This document shows, piece after piece, positions 33,080-42,696 of a stretch of 64,000 nt of DNA (position 1 is its first letter; every line of letters begins with the position of its first letter). Source of the DNA: Clostridia bacterium. GTDB taxonomy: Bacteria; Bacillota; Clostridia; Christensenellales; Aristaeellaceae. Made by a program: the position numbers and the translations under genes. The notes below the pieces were generated by a model. It searched no databases. It saw only the letters and a list, made by a program, of their open reading frames with translations, and was not told where the DNA came from. The stretch lies in contig JAFWQA010000013.1 in the NCBI GenBank assembly GCA_017509255.1, forward strand, positions 1-64,000, written 5' to 3'.

Positions 33080-36000
33080 ATGACGAACACCTTTTTCTAC
33101 CACCGCGGATGGCGCTTCAGGACGGCAGACGCCTTTCCGATGGACGCGGCCATGCGGAAACTGAAGGATCCTGAGGGCCGGGAGGTTTATGACCCCGGCT
33201 ACGATGACAGCGGGTGGGAGGAGGTCGTCCTCCCGCACACTTTCAACGGGGCGGATCTTTTTTCCGTTCCGATCGAGGACGGAGGAAGCGGGCAGAAACG
33301 AACCGCGGCCTTTTACCGCAACACGCTGGAGATCCCGCCGGAGCAGAGGGGAAAACGGGTGTTTCTTTCCTTCGAGGGAGTACGGCAGACCTGCTATCTG
33401 TACGCGGACGGACACCTGGCCGGATACCGCGAAACGGGCGTGGGTCCCTTCGGTTTTGAGCTGACCCCTTTTCTGCGGGAGGACGGAGTTCACTGTATCA
33501 CCGTAGCCACGGACAATACCTCCACACGGAATATCCCTTTCTGCATCGCGGAAACGCCCAACGCACCGGGTGTGCAGCCCGGGAGCTATCTCCAGAGCCA
33601 GGAGGAAAAGGTACCCGCGGAACGGGAGGGTGTGGGGTTCGAGTGGAACTGCAACGATTTCAATCCCGTTCTCGGCGGGCTGAGCCATCCGGTGCGGATC
33701 CACTTCAAGAACGACGTATACCTGACGCTGCCGCTGTATGCCAATCTGCGTACGAAGGGGATCTACGTCCATGCGGACGGGTTTGACCTTGAACGCGGAG
33801 CCCTGCGGATCCATGTGGAAGCGGAAGTACGGAACATGAGGCCCGTTCCCGCCCGGTGCCGGATCACCGTGCGGGTCATGACCGGGGAAGGCGCTCCCTC
33901 AGCGGAATTCACATCGGAGGAAACGGAGATCCGGAGCATGGCGGAGCTGGACGGCGAACCGCCTGTGCTGACACTGACCCCGCCGGATGCCTACATCCGC
34001 GACGGGGAAGGAGACCACCGGATCCCGGCGGCTGAGGACGCCGTGCTGCCAACGGTGACAGCCTCCCACTGCACGGAGGTGATCCGGGCGTCGGCCCGGC
34101 TGGAGGGGATCGGCTTCTGGACGCCGTCCGATCCCCGGCTGTACCGGGTCTGCGTGACCCTGACCGCTGACGGGAAGGTAACGGACGAGGAGGCCGTCGA
34201 GACCGGATTCCGGCAGACCGCGTATGACAAAGACCGGGGGCTGCTGATCAACGGGAAACCGGTCTTCCTGCGCGGGTACGCACAGCGCGCGGCCAACGAA
34301 TGGGCTCAGAGCGGGATCGTGCCCCAGTGGCTGCATGACGCGGACGCCCGGCTGATCCGGGAGAGCGGGGCGAACCACATCCGCGTGATGCATGTGGCAG
34401 CCTGTCCGGAGGACCTGCGCTCCTATGACCGCTGGGGGATCGTATGCACGCAGCCGGCCGGCGACAAGGAGAAGGAAGCCTTCGGGCGGCAGTGGGATCA
34501 GCGCGTGGAGCTGATGCGCGACGTGATCATCGCCTGCCGCAACCATCCGTCCATTATTTTCTGGGAAGCCGGAAACAACGTGATCTCGGCGGAGCATATG
34601 CGCGAGATGCGGCTGCTGCGGGAGGAGCTCGACCCGCACGGAGGCCGCTTCATGGGCTGCCGGACGATCAATACGGAGGACGCGCTGCTGGAAAGCGAGT
34701 ACGTCGGGACGATGCTGAACCGGCATGCCGCCCGCTTCCTGGCGGAGCACGGCCCGGTGACCGAAACGGAGTACAGCCGGGAGGAGGCTCCCCGCCGCGT
34801 ATGGGACGATTATTCCCCGCCGGACTTTGACTACCGGTGCCGGTACCTCGGAAAGGGCGGAAGGAAACAGAAGGGACTGGACTTCTACGACCTGACGTCG
34901 GAGGAGCTGGCGCTGGCGAATGCCCGGGGCTACAGCGAGTTCTTTCACGACCGGATCGGCGGCGCCTCCGGAAAGGATCTGTACAGCGCATGCGCAGCGC
35001 TTTGCTGGACGGATTCCGCCCAGCACGGGCGGCAGAGCTGGAGCGAGAACGGGCGCATGAGCGGGCGCGTGGACGCGATGCGGGTCAAAAAGCAGAGCTT
35101 TGACGTTTTCCGCGTGATGCACAGCGTGGCTCCGAGGGTCAGGATCCTCGGCCACTGGAATTATCCGCCGGAGGACGGGAAAAACTACCGCGCTCCGGAG
35201 AAGCGCTTCAACGGCAGCTGGTGGGAGGAGACCGGGAAGAGCGTGTACCGGGATCCGAAGCACAAAACGGTTTACTGTATCGGAAGCTACGCCGTGGCCG
35301 AAGTGCTCCTGCGGATCAACGGGAAGAACGCCGGAAGCTGCGGCAGGCCGGAAGCCGGATTCGTATTTCCGTTCCCCGATATTGATGTGACGCAGAGCGG
35401 CGTGATCGAGGCCGTGGGCCTGGACGCGGAGGGCTGCCCCGTATGCAGCGACCGGATCGAGACGGCGCTTGCTCCGGCGGCGATCCACCTGACACCCGTG
35501 ACGGCGCCCGGCGGCTGGCGTGCCGATGGCCGGGACCTGGCAGCGGTTGACGTGGAGATCGTTGACGCGGAAGGCCGGGTATGCCCGCTGGACGACAGGC
35601 TGATCCGCTTCCGCACGGAGGGGCCCGCGGTATTCCTCGGCGGATATAACAGCGGACGGTTCAACGGGAACGGAAGAAACGACAGCGTGATCCGCAAGCC
35701 CTTCGTGTATGCCGAGTGCGGTACGAACAGAGTGCTGCTCCGGGCCGCGGAGGAAAGCGGGGAGATCCGGCTGACCGCCCTGGCGGAGGGTCTGCCGGAG
35801 GCAGGTGTGATCCTGCGGACGGTTCCCGCGGACCTGCGAAAGCTGACCGACGCGGAGGAAGCGTCGGTCCGGCCGGAACGCGGGGAGCTGCCCGGCCCGG
35901 AGGAGGATTTCTTTACGCCGCTGCCTTGGGCGGACAGGCTGAAGTACACGCCGGAGAAGGAAAACTACTGCAAGATCCTGGTGAACGGCCAGGAACCGGA

Positions 36001-36337
36001 TTTCCGGGGTGTGCGGGCAGTCAACCGATCCGGCAGCGTGTGGGGAAACATCCTGTGCGTACTGGAGAGGATCCGGCAGGCTGCCCCGGACAAGCTGGAT
36101 TTTACCTGGGAGCCGGACAGCGGTATCATGACCCTGGATTCCATGGGGCATCATTCCGTTATCCGCACCGGAGAGACCCATCTGGTAACGGACGGGAAGG
36201 AAAGCCTGATGGACGGGCAGCCGTACGTGACGCCGGAGGGGATCCCGGTGATGGAGGTCAGCGCGGCCATACAGTGCATCCGGGGCGCGACCGCGCAGCT
36301 GGATGAAAGGATCGGCGCGCTCCGGATCACCGTGTGA
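33080..36337 (+). CDS. GH2-family glycoside hydrolase, probable beta-galactosidase
   Basis: The 1085-residue protein has the GH2 order: sugar-binding sandwich (YDDSGWEEVVLPHTFN, VFLSFEGVRQTCYLYADG), immunoglobulin-like domain, TIM barrel (LLINGKPVFLRGYAQ, NHIRVMH, NHPSIIFWEAGNN) and C-terminal beta domains including a DUF4982-like one. The nucleophile is probably Glu564 in TETEYS. The acid/base site normally reads GNE, but here it is GNN (Asn500), with Glu496 in WEAGNN nearby. No signal peptide; likely removes galactose or another sugar from imported RG-I side chains. The exact specificity is open. Confidence 0.85.
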   Translation: MTNTFFYHRGWRFRTADAFPMDAAMRKLKDPEGREVYDPGYDDSGWEEVVLPHTFNGADLFSVPIEDGGSGQKRTAAFYRNTLEIPPEQRGKRVFLSFEGVRQTCYLYADGHLAGYRETGVGPFGFELTPFLREDGVHCITVATDNTSTRNIPFCIAETPNAPGVQPGSYLQSQEEKVPAEREGVGFEWNCNDFNPVLGGLSHPVRIHFKNDVYLTLPLYANLRTKGIYVHADGFDLERGALRIHVEAEVRNMRPVPARCRITVRVMTGEGAPSAEFTSEETEIRSMAELDGEPPVLTLTPPDAYIRDGEGDHRIPAAEDAVLPTVTASHCTEVIRASARLEGIGFWTPSDPRLYRVCVTLTADGKVTDEEAVETGFRQTAYDKDRGLLINGKPVFLRGYAQRAANEWAQSGIVPQWLHDADARLIRESGANHIRVMHVAACPEDLRSYDRWGIVCTQPAGDKEKEAFGRQWDQRVELMRDVIIACRNHPSIIFWEAGNNVISAEHMREMRLLREELDPHGGRFMGCRTINTEDALLESEYVGTMLNRHAARFLAEHGPVTETEYSREEAPRRVWDDYSPPDFDYRCRYLGKGGRKQKGLDFYDLTSEELALANARGYSEFFHDRIGGASGKDLYSACAALCWTDSAQHGRQSWSENGRMSGRVDAMRVKKQSFDVFRVMHSVAPRVRILGHWNYPPEDGKNYRAPEKRFNGSWWEETGKSVYRDPKHKTVYCIGSYAVAEVLLRINGKNAGSCGRPEAGFVFPFPDIDVTQSGVIEAVGLDAEGCPVCSDRIETALAPAAIHLTPVTAPGGWRADGRDLAAVDVEIVDAEGRVCPLDDRLIRFRTEGPAVFLGGYNSGRFNGNGRNDSVIRKPFVYAECGTNRVLLRAAEESGEIRLTALAEGLPEAGVILRTVPADLRKLTDAEEASVRPERGELPGPEEDFFTPLPWADRLKYTPEKENYCKILVNGQEPDFRGVRAVNRSGSVWGNILCVLERIRQAAPDKLDFTWEPDSGIMTLDSMGHHSVIRTGETHLVTDGKESLMDGQPYVTPEGIPVMEVSAAIQCIRGATAQLDERIGALRITV

Positions 36338-36458
36338 CCGGACGCCGGAAAAACAGATACATTCTCCGGGCAGGGATCCGCGGCGCCGGAAAGACGGCCC
36401 CGCGCCGGTTCCGCCCGGAAGTGCAATAAACGAAAAAACTTCAAGGAGGAGTTTCAGG

Positions 36459-37520
36459 ATGATCGAGTATCAGGACAAGGTAACGGGTTATACAGTCAGG
36501 CGCTATGCCGAGGGACCGGAAAGAAACGCCAAGCTTTATTTTACCTGCGAGAACTTTTCCACGGATGACAAATATTTCTTCTTTATGAAGCAGCAGCTGC
36601 CGGGAAAGGATGACGGCGGATGCTACCGGGCAAATGTGGAAACGGGCGAGCTGACAAGGGTGACGGATTATTCCTATCACGGCTTTGCCACCGACCGGGA
36701 GAAGAACATCGGCTACACCTGCCAGAACGAGACGGAGGTCTATGCCGTGGATCTGGATACCCTGGAGAGGACGAAGATCGGCGACCTGCCGAAGGGCGGG
36801 CAGATCACGGGCCACCTGACAGCGGCTGATACCGGGCGCATCGCCTGCAGCTATCATCTGGCGAACAAGTATTACGGGCTGGTCATTCTGGATCCCGGCA
36901 AGGAAGCCGAGGTCGTGTACCAGAGCGACTACCGGCTGGGGCATGCGCAGATCTGCCCGTCGGACGAGAACCTGATCTTCTACATCCATGAGACCGAGGG
37001 CGACGCCTTCCAGCGGACCTGGATGTTCGACGTGAAGGAGCGCTACGTGCGGCCGTACTATGTGGAGCATCCCTCCGAGTGGATCACGCACGAGGTATGG
37101 TCCTCCGACGGCACGGAGATGGCGCTGATGAAGCTGGATCCCGCCGGATTTGTGGACAGAAGCAAGGGCGAGACCCATACCGGGAACATCATTATCGGCG
37201 ACAAGGATGGCCGGCATTTTGACGTGGCCGCCAGCAGCACACAGCTGCTGCATCCCTGCATCAGCCGCGACCACAAATGGCTGTGCGCGGACCGCATCTC
37301 CTATCTGGGAACGACGATCCAGGAGGGCGTGGTGCTCTTTGAGCGCGCGACCGGAAAATCCAAGCTGATCGCGACCACCGGCAGCTGCAGGACCGGCGCG
37401 GACCACCAGCATCCCTCCTTTAACCGGAAGGGCGATCAGATCCTCTTCTCCAATCCGGATGAGAACGGGAACGCGCAGGTGTGCGTGATCGACCTGAAAC
37501 AGGTCATGAAGGACTGGTAA
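36459..37520 (+). CDS. oligogalacturonate lyase-like protein, PL22
   Basis: The 353-residue protein is a seven-bladed beta-propeller of the PL22 type. Metal-site histidines appear as His211 in WITHEVW and His316/His318 in GADHQHPSF, matching the His-x-His pair of characterised oligogalacturonate lyases. Such enzymes cleave short oligogalacturonides in the cytosol by beta-elimination. The start is ATG 36459 after AAGGAGG; the frame is open further upstream across the gap but without a site. It may act on rhamnogalacturonan-type disaccharides here, given the context. Confidence 0.85.
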   Translation: MIEYQDKVTGYTVRRYAEGPERNAKLYFTCENFSTDDKYFFFMKQQLPGKDDGGCYRANVETGELTRVTDYSYHGFATDREKNIGYTCQNETEVYAVDLDTLERTKIGDLPKGGQITGHLTAADTGRIACSYHLANKYYGLVILDPGKEAEVVYQSDYRLGHAQICPSDENLIFYIHETEGDAFQRTWMFDVKERYVRPYYVEHPSEWITHEVWSSDGTEMALMKLDPAGFVDRSKGETHTGNIIIGDKDGRHFDVAASSTQLLHPCISRDHKWLCADRISYLGTTIQEGVVLFERATGKSKLIATTGSCRTGADHQHPSFNRKGDQILFSNPDENGNAQVCVIDLKQVMKDW

Positions 37521-37521
37521 A

Positions 37522-38202
37522 ATGCCGAAGATCTTTATCATCGGGGACTCTACGGTGGAGGACAATCAGCCGCCTTTCCGCGGCTGGGGCTGGGCGCTGC
37601 GCGCCTTTGTGCGCGAGGGCGTGCAGGTCCGGAATTACGCGCTGAGCGGACGGAGCAGCCGGAGCTTCTGGGAGGAAGGGCTCTTCGGCCCGGTGCGGGA
37701 GCAGATCGCAGCAGGGGACCTGCTGCTGATCCAGTTTGGGCACAATGACGAAAAGGACGACGGGCGGCACACGGACCCGGATACGACGTACAAACAGCAT
37801 CTGTGGATCTACTGCGACTTCGCGCTGAAGCGCGGCGCGCAGCCGGTGCTGTTCACGCCCGTATCCCGCCGGTTTTTCGTGGGCGGGGGCAGTATGCTGT
37901 ATACCCACGGGGAATACCCGGCTGCCGTCCGGGAACTGGCCGCGGAAAAGGGTGTGCCGCTGTGCGACCTGAAAAAGGCCAGCCGGGAGCTGTACCTTGC
38001 CCTGGGTGAGGAGAAAACGGCGGAGCTGTTCGTACGCCTGGCGCCGGGGGAGAACCCGGATTTCCCGAACGGGCATGACGACAAAACGCATTTCAACGCG
38101 TACGGCGCGGAGAGGATCGCGGAGCTGATCGCCGGCGAGCTGAGAAGGCTTCCGGCATGCAGAACATTTTTCCGGCCGGCAGGAGAAAAAGGCAATTTAT
38201 GA
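37522..38202 (+). CDS. SGNH/CE12-like rhamnogalacturonan acetylesterase (first)
   Basis: The 226-residue protein has the SGNH blocks in order: GDST near residue 8 (nucleophile Ser), GRSS, FGHND and a C-terminal DDKTHFN with the Asp-x-x-His pair. The spacing fits CE12, which removes acetyl groups from RG-I galacturonate. No signal peptide, so it acts on imported fragments. It begins one base after the PL22 stop and its TGA overlaps the next start (ATGA), indicating translational coupling. Confidence 0.9.
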   Translation: MPKIFIIGDSTVEDNQPPFRGWGWALRAFVREGVQVRNYALSGRSSRSFWEEGLFGPVREQIAAGDLLLIQFGHNDEKDDGRHTDPDTTYKQHLWIYCDFALKRGAQPVLFTPVSRRFFVGGGSMLYTHGEYPAAVRELAAEKGVPLCDLKKASRELYLALGEEKTAELFVRLAPGENPDFPNGHDDKTHFNAYGAERIAELIAGELRRLPACRTFFRPAGEKGNL

Positions 38203-38843
38203 GAATATTTATCTGCGGCGATTCGACCGCCGCAAGCTATGATCCGAAGGACACTCCGATCGTCGGTTGGGGGCAGCTGCTGGAGCAATATCTGCCCAAC
38301 GCGCAGATCGTCAACGCGGCCTTTCCGGGACGGAGCACCAGGACCTTCCTGGCCGAGGGACGCCTGCAGCGGATCGAGGGGGAAATGAGCCCCGGGGACG
38401 CGGTGCTGATCCAGTTCGGGCACAATGATGAAGGCACGAAGCCGGAGCGGCATACGGAGCCCTGGACGGATTTCACGGAGAACCTGACGGTGTTTATCGA
38501 AACGGCGCGGAAGCACGGCGCGATGCCGGTGCTGATGACGCCGATCTGCATCCGTCTGTGGGAAAACGGAGAGCTGCAGCCCACTCACGGGGAGTACCTG
38601 CTGGCGGTGAAGAAGCTGGCGGAGGAAAAACGGGTGCCGCTGATCGACCTGTATGAGGAAAGCTTCCGCACGGTGCGGAGCCTGGGCGAAGAGGAAAGCC
38701 GGAAGCTTTACCGGCTGAGCGTGCAGGCGCCGGAGGAGCAGCCGGACAACGCGCATACGGTATACGCCGGGGCGGATGCCTACGCGCGCGCCGCGGCAAA
38801 AGCACTGAAAACGATACTGGAAAAGAGGACTGAGCATGAATAA
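38199..38843 (+). CDS. SGNH/CE12-like rhamnogalacturonan acetylesterase (second)
   Basis: The 214-residue protein is a paralog of the preceding esterase: CGDSTAASYDP, GRSTRTF, FGHNDEG and Asp-Asn-Ala-His in the last block. The pair probably covers different acetyl positions (O-2 and O-3). Start ATG 38199 overlaps the upstream stop by four bases; an in-frame start at 38157 lies inside the previous gene and lacks support. Confidence 0.9.
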   Translation: MRIFICGDSTAASYDPKDTPIVGWGQLLEQYLPNAQIVNAAFPGRSTRTFLAEGRLQRIEGEMSPGDAVLIQFGHNDEGTKPERHTEPWTDFTENLTVFIETARKHGAMPVLMTPICIRLWENGELQPTHGEYLLAVKKLAEEKRVPLIDLYEESFRTVRSLGEEESRKLYRLSVQAPEEQPDNAHTVYAGADAYARAAAKALKTILEKRTEHE

Positions 38844-39642
38844 GGTTTACTGCTGCTATCCCGGCGGAAAGCACAAGGCGCTGACCATGAGCTATGACGA
38901 CGGAAGGGGCTTTGACCGGAAGCTGGTGGAGATCTTCAACCGCTACGGCATCCGGGGGACCTTTCACCTGAACAGCGGCTTCCTGGGCGGAAACGACCAT
39001 GTATCGCCGGAGGAGATCCCGGCGCTGTATGCCGGCCATGAGGTGGCCTGCCACACGGTGACGCATCCGACCATCGGGCGCTGCCCGATGCCGGAGGTGC
39101 TGGAGGAGGTGCTGGAGGACCGCAGGGCGCTGGAGGCGCTGACCGGCTATCCGGTGCGGGGCCTGAGCTATCCGAACGGATCGGTGACGGAGGAGATCGA
39201 AAAGGCGCTGCCGCTGTGCGGCATCCGCTATTCCCGGGTCGTGGGCAGCTCGGACGGGTTCGGCCTGCCCGAAAACCCATACCGCTGGAAGGCGACATGC
39301 CACCACAACCATCAGCTGATGGAGCTCGGGGAGCAGTTTCTGGGCCTGTTCAAAAGACAGTACCTCTATCTGATGTACGTCTGGGGACACAGCTACGAGT
39401 TTGACACGAAGAACAACTGGGACCTGATGGAAAATTTCTGCCGGATGATGGGCGGAAAGGACGACATCTGGTACTGCACGAACATTGAGTTCATGGACTG
39501 CATGGACGACTATGCCCGGCTGTGCTTCGCGGCGGACAACAGCTTTGTGTACAACCCGAACGCGCGGGAATGCTGGATCGCGGTCAACGACCGGGATCCG
39601 ATCGCGATCCCCGCGGGCGCGACCGTCCGGCTGGACGCATGA
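38836..39642 (+). CDS. polysaccharide deacetylase family protein
   Basis: The 268-residue protein has the NodB-type motifs: SYDDGRGFD (metal Asp), HTVTHPTIG (metal His pair) and GLSYPNG. It overlaps the preceding esterase by eight bases. Members remove N- or O-acetyl groups or, in some catabolic loci, act on other substituents. Here a third deacetylating activity on RG-I fragments is plausible. It carries no signal peptide. Confidence 0.88.
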   Translation: MNKVYCCYPGGKHKALTMSYDDGRGFDRKLVEIFNRYGIRGTFHLNSGFLGGNDHVSPEEIPALYAGHEVACHTVTHPTIGRCPMPEVLEEVLEDRRALEALTGYPVRGLSYPNGSVTEEIEKALPLCGIRYSRVVGSSDGFGLPENPYRWKATCHHNHQLMELGEQFLGLFKRQYLYLMYVWGHSYEFDTKNNWDLMENFCRMMGGKDDIWYCTNIEFMDCMDDYARLCFAADNSFVYNPNARECWIAVNDRDPIAIPAGATVRLDA

Positions 39643-39693
39643 GCGATAACGGATATCCGATTTTCCGACAGAAAAGATGACAAGGAGGAGACC

Positions 39694-40941
39694 ATGAGTT
39701 ACGCTGAAGCCAAACAGAAGTATGCCGCGCTGGGCATCGATACCGATGCCGCCATCGCAAAGCTGCGCACCGTACCGGTCGCGCTGCACTGCTGGCAGGG
39801 GGACGACGTGCGCGGATTCGACACCGATCCTTCCAAGCCGCTGACGGGCGGCATCCAGACCACCGGCAATTATCCGGGCCGGGCGTCGACCCCGGAGCAG
39901 CTGATGGCTGACATCGATGAGGTGCTGAAGCTGATCCCCGGGAAGGCCAAGATGAACCTGCACGCCAGCTACGCCATTTTCGAGAACGGCGAGTGGGCGG
40001 ACCGTGACAGACTGGAGCCGAAGCATTTCCGCAAATGGGTGGAATACTGCAAGGCACGCGGCCTCGGCTGCGACTTCAACCCCACCTTCTTCTCCCATCC
40101 CAAATGCGACCCGCTGACCCTGTCCTCCACCGACCCGGAAACGAGAAAATTCTGGATCGACCACGGCAAGGCCTGCATCCGCATCAGCCAGTATCTGGCG
40201 GAGGAGCTGGGAGAGCCCTGCGTGATGAACATCTGGACCGGCGACGGCTACAAGGACGTGCCCGCGGACCGGCTGGGACCGCGCGTGCGGTATAAGGAGA
40301 GCATCGACGAGATCCTGACCGAGCCCCGGGATAAGGACAAGGTCTATGTGACCGTGGAGAGCAAGGTGTTCGGCATCGGCGTGGAAAGCTACACCGTCGG
40401 CAGCGCCGAGTGGTGCCTGAAGTACGCTTCCGGCCGGGACGACGTGGTGTGCCTGATGGACTGCGGACATTACCATCCGACCGAGGTCGTGAGCGACAAG
40501 ATCTCCTCCATCCTGACGTATGACGATCATCTGGCGCTGCACATCACCCGGCCCGTACGCTGGGACAGCGACCATGTGGTGCTCTTTGACGACGAGACGA
40601 GGGAGATCTGCCGGGAGATCGTGCGCTGCGGCATCGATAAGGTGTTCATTGCGCTGGACTACTTTGACGCGTCCATCAACCGGATCTCCGCCTGGGTGAA
40701 CGGCTTCCGCAACACGCAGAAAAGCCTGCTCTACGCGCTGCTGCAGAACAACGAGGCGCTGAAGAAGCTGCAGGACGAGGGCAATTTTACCCGCCTGATG
40801 ACCGAACAGGAGCGCATGAAGACCATGCCCTTCGGCGACGTGTGGGACGAATACTGCCGCGTATGCGGGGCGCCGGACGACGGGAGCTGGTTCCTGGAAT
40901 CCGAACGCTATGAAAAAGAAGAATTGAGCAAAAGGAAGTAA
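39694..40941 (+). CDS. rhaA: L-rhamnose isomerase
   Basis: The 415-residue protein fits RhaA in length and text (VALHCWQGDDVRGFD near residue 28, GGIQTTGNYPGRA, NLHASYAI, CDFNPTFFSHPK, DCGHYHPTEVVSDKISSIL). It converts L-rhamnose to L-rhamnulose with Mn2+. AAGGAGG precedes ATG 39694, and the aldolase gene follows after five bases. Confidence 0.97.
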   Translation: MSYAEAKQKYAALGIDTDAAIAKLRTVPVALHCWQGDDVRGFDTDPSKPLTGGIQTTGNYPGRASTPEQLMADIDEVLKLIPGKAKMNLHASYAIFENGEWADRDRLEPKHFRKWVEYCKARGLGCDFNPTFFSHPKCDPLTLSSTDPETRKFWIDHGKACIRISQYLAEELGEPCVMNIWTGDGYKDVPADRLGPRVRYKESIDEILTEPRDKDKVYVTVESKVFGIGVESYTVGSAEWCLKYASGRDDVVCLMDCGHYHPTEVVSDKISSILTYDDHLALHITRPVRWDSDHVVLFDDETREICREIVRCGIDKVFIALDYFDASINRISAWVNGFRNTQKSLLYALLQNNEALKKLQDEGNFTRLMTEQERMKTMPFGDVWDEYCRVCGAPDDGSWFLESERYEKEELSKRK

Positions 40942-40946
40942 GAAAG

Positions 40947-41771
40947 ATGGGAATACTTGATTTTCCGATCGTCAAAAAATTCATCCGCACCTGCGACGAC
41001 GGCTGGAAGCAGGGCTGGCACGAGCGCAACGGCGGCAACCTGACCTACCGCCTGAAGGAAGAGGAGGCAGCCCAGCTGCGCCCCTTCTTTGACATGCAGC
41101 CGCGGCCCTGGGTCCCCATGGGCGTGACCGGCGCGAACCTGGCCGGGGAATTCTTTATTGCCACCGGCAGCGGAAAGTTCTTCCGCAATGTGGACCCGGA
41201 TCCGGAAGACAGCCTGTGCATCGTGGAGATCAACGGCGCCGGCGACAGCTACCGCATCGTATGGGGACTGGTGAACGGCGGACGGCCCACCAGCGAGTTT
41301 CCGACGCATTTCATGAACCATTCCGTGCGCGCGGCCGCCACGGACGGGGCGACCCGGGTGATCTATCACGCGCATACGCCGAACCTGATCGCCATGACCT
41401 ATGTGCTGCCGCTGACGGACAGGGACTTCTCCCGGGCGCTGTGGAAGAGCGCCACGGAATGCCCCGTGGTATTCCCGGGCGGCGTGGGCGTGGTACCGTG
41501 GATGGTGCCGGGCGGGGCGGATATCGCGCTGGCCACCTGCGAAAAGATGAAGACCTTTGAGGCGGCCGTCTGGGCGCAGCACGGGCTGTTTGTGTCCGGG
41601 CCGGACTTTGACATCACCTTCGGGCTGATGCATACCATCGAAAAAGCGGCGCAGATCTGGATCCTGCAGAAATCCACGGGCCTGCCCGAGCTGCAGACGA
41701 TCACGGACGACGGCCTGCGCGCCATCGCGAGGGATTTCGGCGTGACACTGCGCGAAGAGTTCCTGGACTGA
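40947..41771 (+). CDS. rhaD: L-rhamnulose-1-phosphate aldolase
   Basis: The 274-residue class II aldolase has ERNGGNLTYRL near the N terminus, the zinc ligands in YHAHTPNLIAMT and the third histidine in AQHGLFVSG. It splits L-rhamnulose-1-phosphate to dihydroxyacetone phosphate and L-lactaldehyde. It is between rhaA and the TIM-barrel gene, in the order expected for the pathway. Confidence 0.96.
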   Translation: MGILDFPIVKKFIRTCDDGWKQGWHERNGGNLTYRLKEEEAAQLRPFFDMQPRPWVPMGVTGANLAGEFFIATGSGKFFRNVDPDPEDSLCIVEINGAGDSYRIVWGLVNGGRPTSEFPTHFMNHSVRAAATDGATRVIYHAHTPNLIAMTYVLPLTDRDFSRALWKSATECPVVFPGGVGVVPWMVPGGADIALATCEKMKTFEAAVWAQHGLFVSGPDFDITFGLMHTIEKAAQIWILQKSTGLPELQTITDDGLRAIARDFGVTLREEFLD

Positions 41772-41822
41772 GCGAACCCCTGCGGAGCGCGGCGGCAGGA
41801 CATCCGAACGGAGGGGAAGAGA

Positions 41823-42692
41823 ATGGATATCGGGATCCGGCTTCACGACACGGTAAACGGCACGCTGGAGGAAAGGCTGCGCTATGTGCGGGAACAGGGC
41901 TTCAGCTGCGCGCATCTGGCGCTGAGCAAGACGGTGGCGGGCTTTGACATGGATGACGCGCCGGAACGGCTGCGGGACAAAGATTTCGCGAAGGAGGTCC
42001 GCTCCGCTTTCCTGAACACGGGCATGAGATGCGCCGTGCTCGGCTGCTATCTGAACCTGGCGGACGCGAATGAGGAAAGGCGGAAGCGGACACAGGAGAT
42101 CTATTACGCGCACCTGAAATTCGCCAAAGCCATCGGGGCGGAGGTAACGGGCACGGAGACCTACGCGAACCCGGAGCTGCCCTACGCGAAGCAGGCGGCG
42201 GAAAGCGAAGAGGCCTTTGAGCTGTTTCTGGAGAGCCTGCGGCCGGTGGTGCAGCGGGCGGAGGAGGAGGACACGGTGCTGGCGGTGGAGCCGGTATGGG
42301 CCCACGTCATTTCCACGCCGGAAAGAGCGCAGCGCATGCTGGAGGCGATCCCCTCCGATCATCTGCGGATCATCCTGGACGCCGTGAACCTGATCGGACC
42401 GCAAACAGCCGCGCGGGCGGATGAGATCGTTGCCGACGCGATCGCCCGGCTGGGCGACAAGGTCAGCGTACTTCACATGAAGGACTACCGACTGGAGAAC
42501 GGGGCGATGCCGGCCATGGCCTGCGGCCTGGGAAACATGAAATACGAACGCCTGATCCGTTTCGCAAAGGAAAAGGATCTGCCCATGACGCTGGAAAACA
42601 CCGTGCCGGAGAACGCGGAAACAGCCCGGCTGTATCTGGAAGCGGTCGGCAAGAAACTGGACCGGGCGGAAATGAACAGAGACGGAGATTGA
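41823..42692 (+). CDS. sugar phosphate isomerase/epimerase-like TIM-barrel protein
   Basis: The 289-residue protein belongs to the AP-endonuclease-2-like TIM barrel group (IolE/IolI/rhamnose-epimerase style). Metal ligands are visible as Glu in LAVEPVW, Asp in IILDAVN, His in VLHMKDY and Glu in TLENT. It may epimerise or isomerise a keto-sugar from the same pathway; the substrate is unknown. AGGGGAAGAG precedes ATG 41823, and rhaB starts four bases after its stop. Confidence 0.82.
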   Translation: MDIGIRLHDTVNGTLEERLRYVREQGFSCAHLALSKTVAGFDMDDAPERLRDKDFAKEVRSAFLNTGMRCAVLGCYLNLADANEERRKRTQEIYYAHLKFAKAIGAEVTGTETYANPELPYAKQAAESEEAFELFLESLRPVVQRAEEEDTVLAVEPVWAHVISTPERAQRMLEAIPSDHLRIILDAVNLIGPQTAARADEIVADAIARLGDKVSVLHMKDYRLENGAMPAMACGLGNMKYERLIRFAKEKDLPMTLENTVPENAETARLYLEAVGKKLDRAEMNRDGD

Positions 42693-42696
42693 AAAA

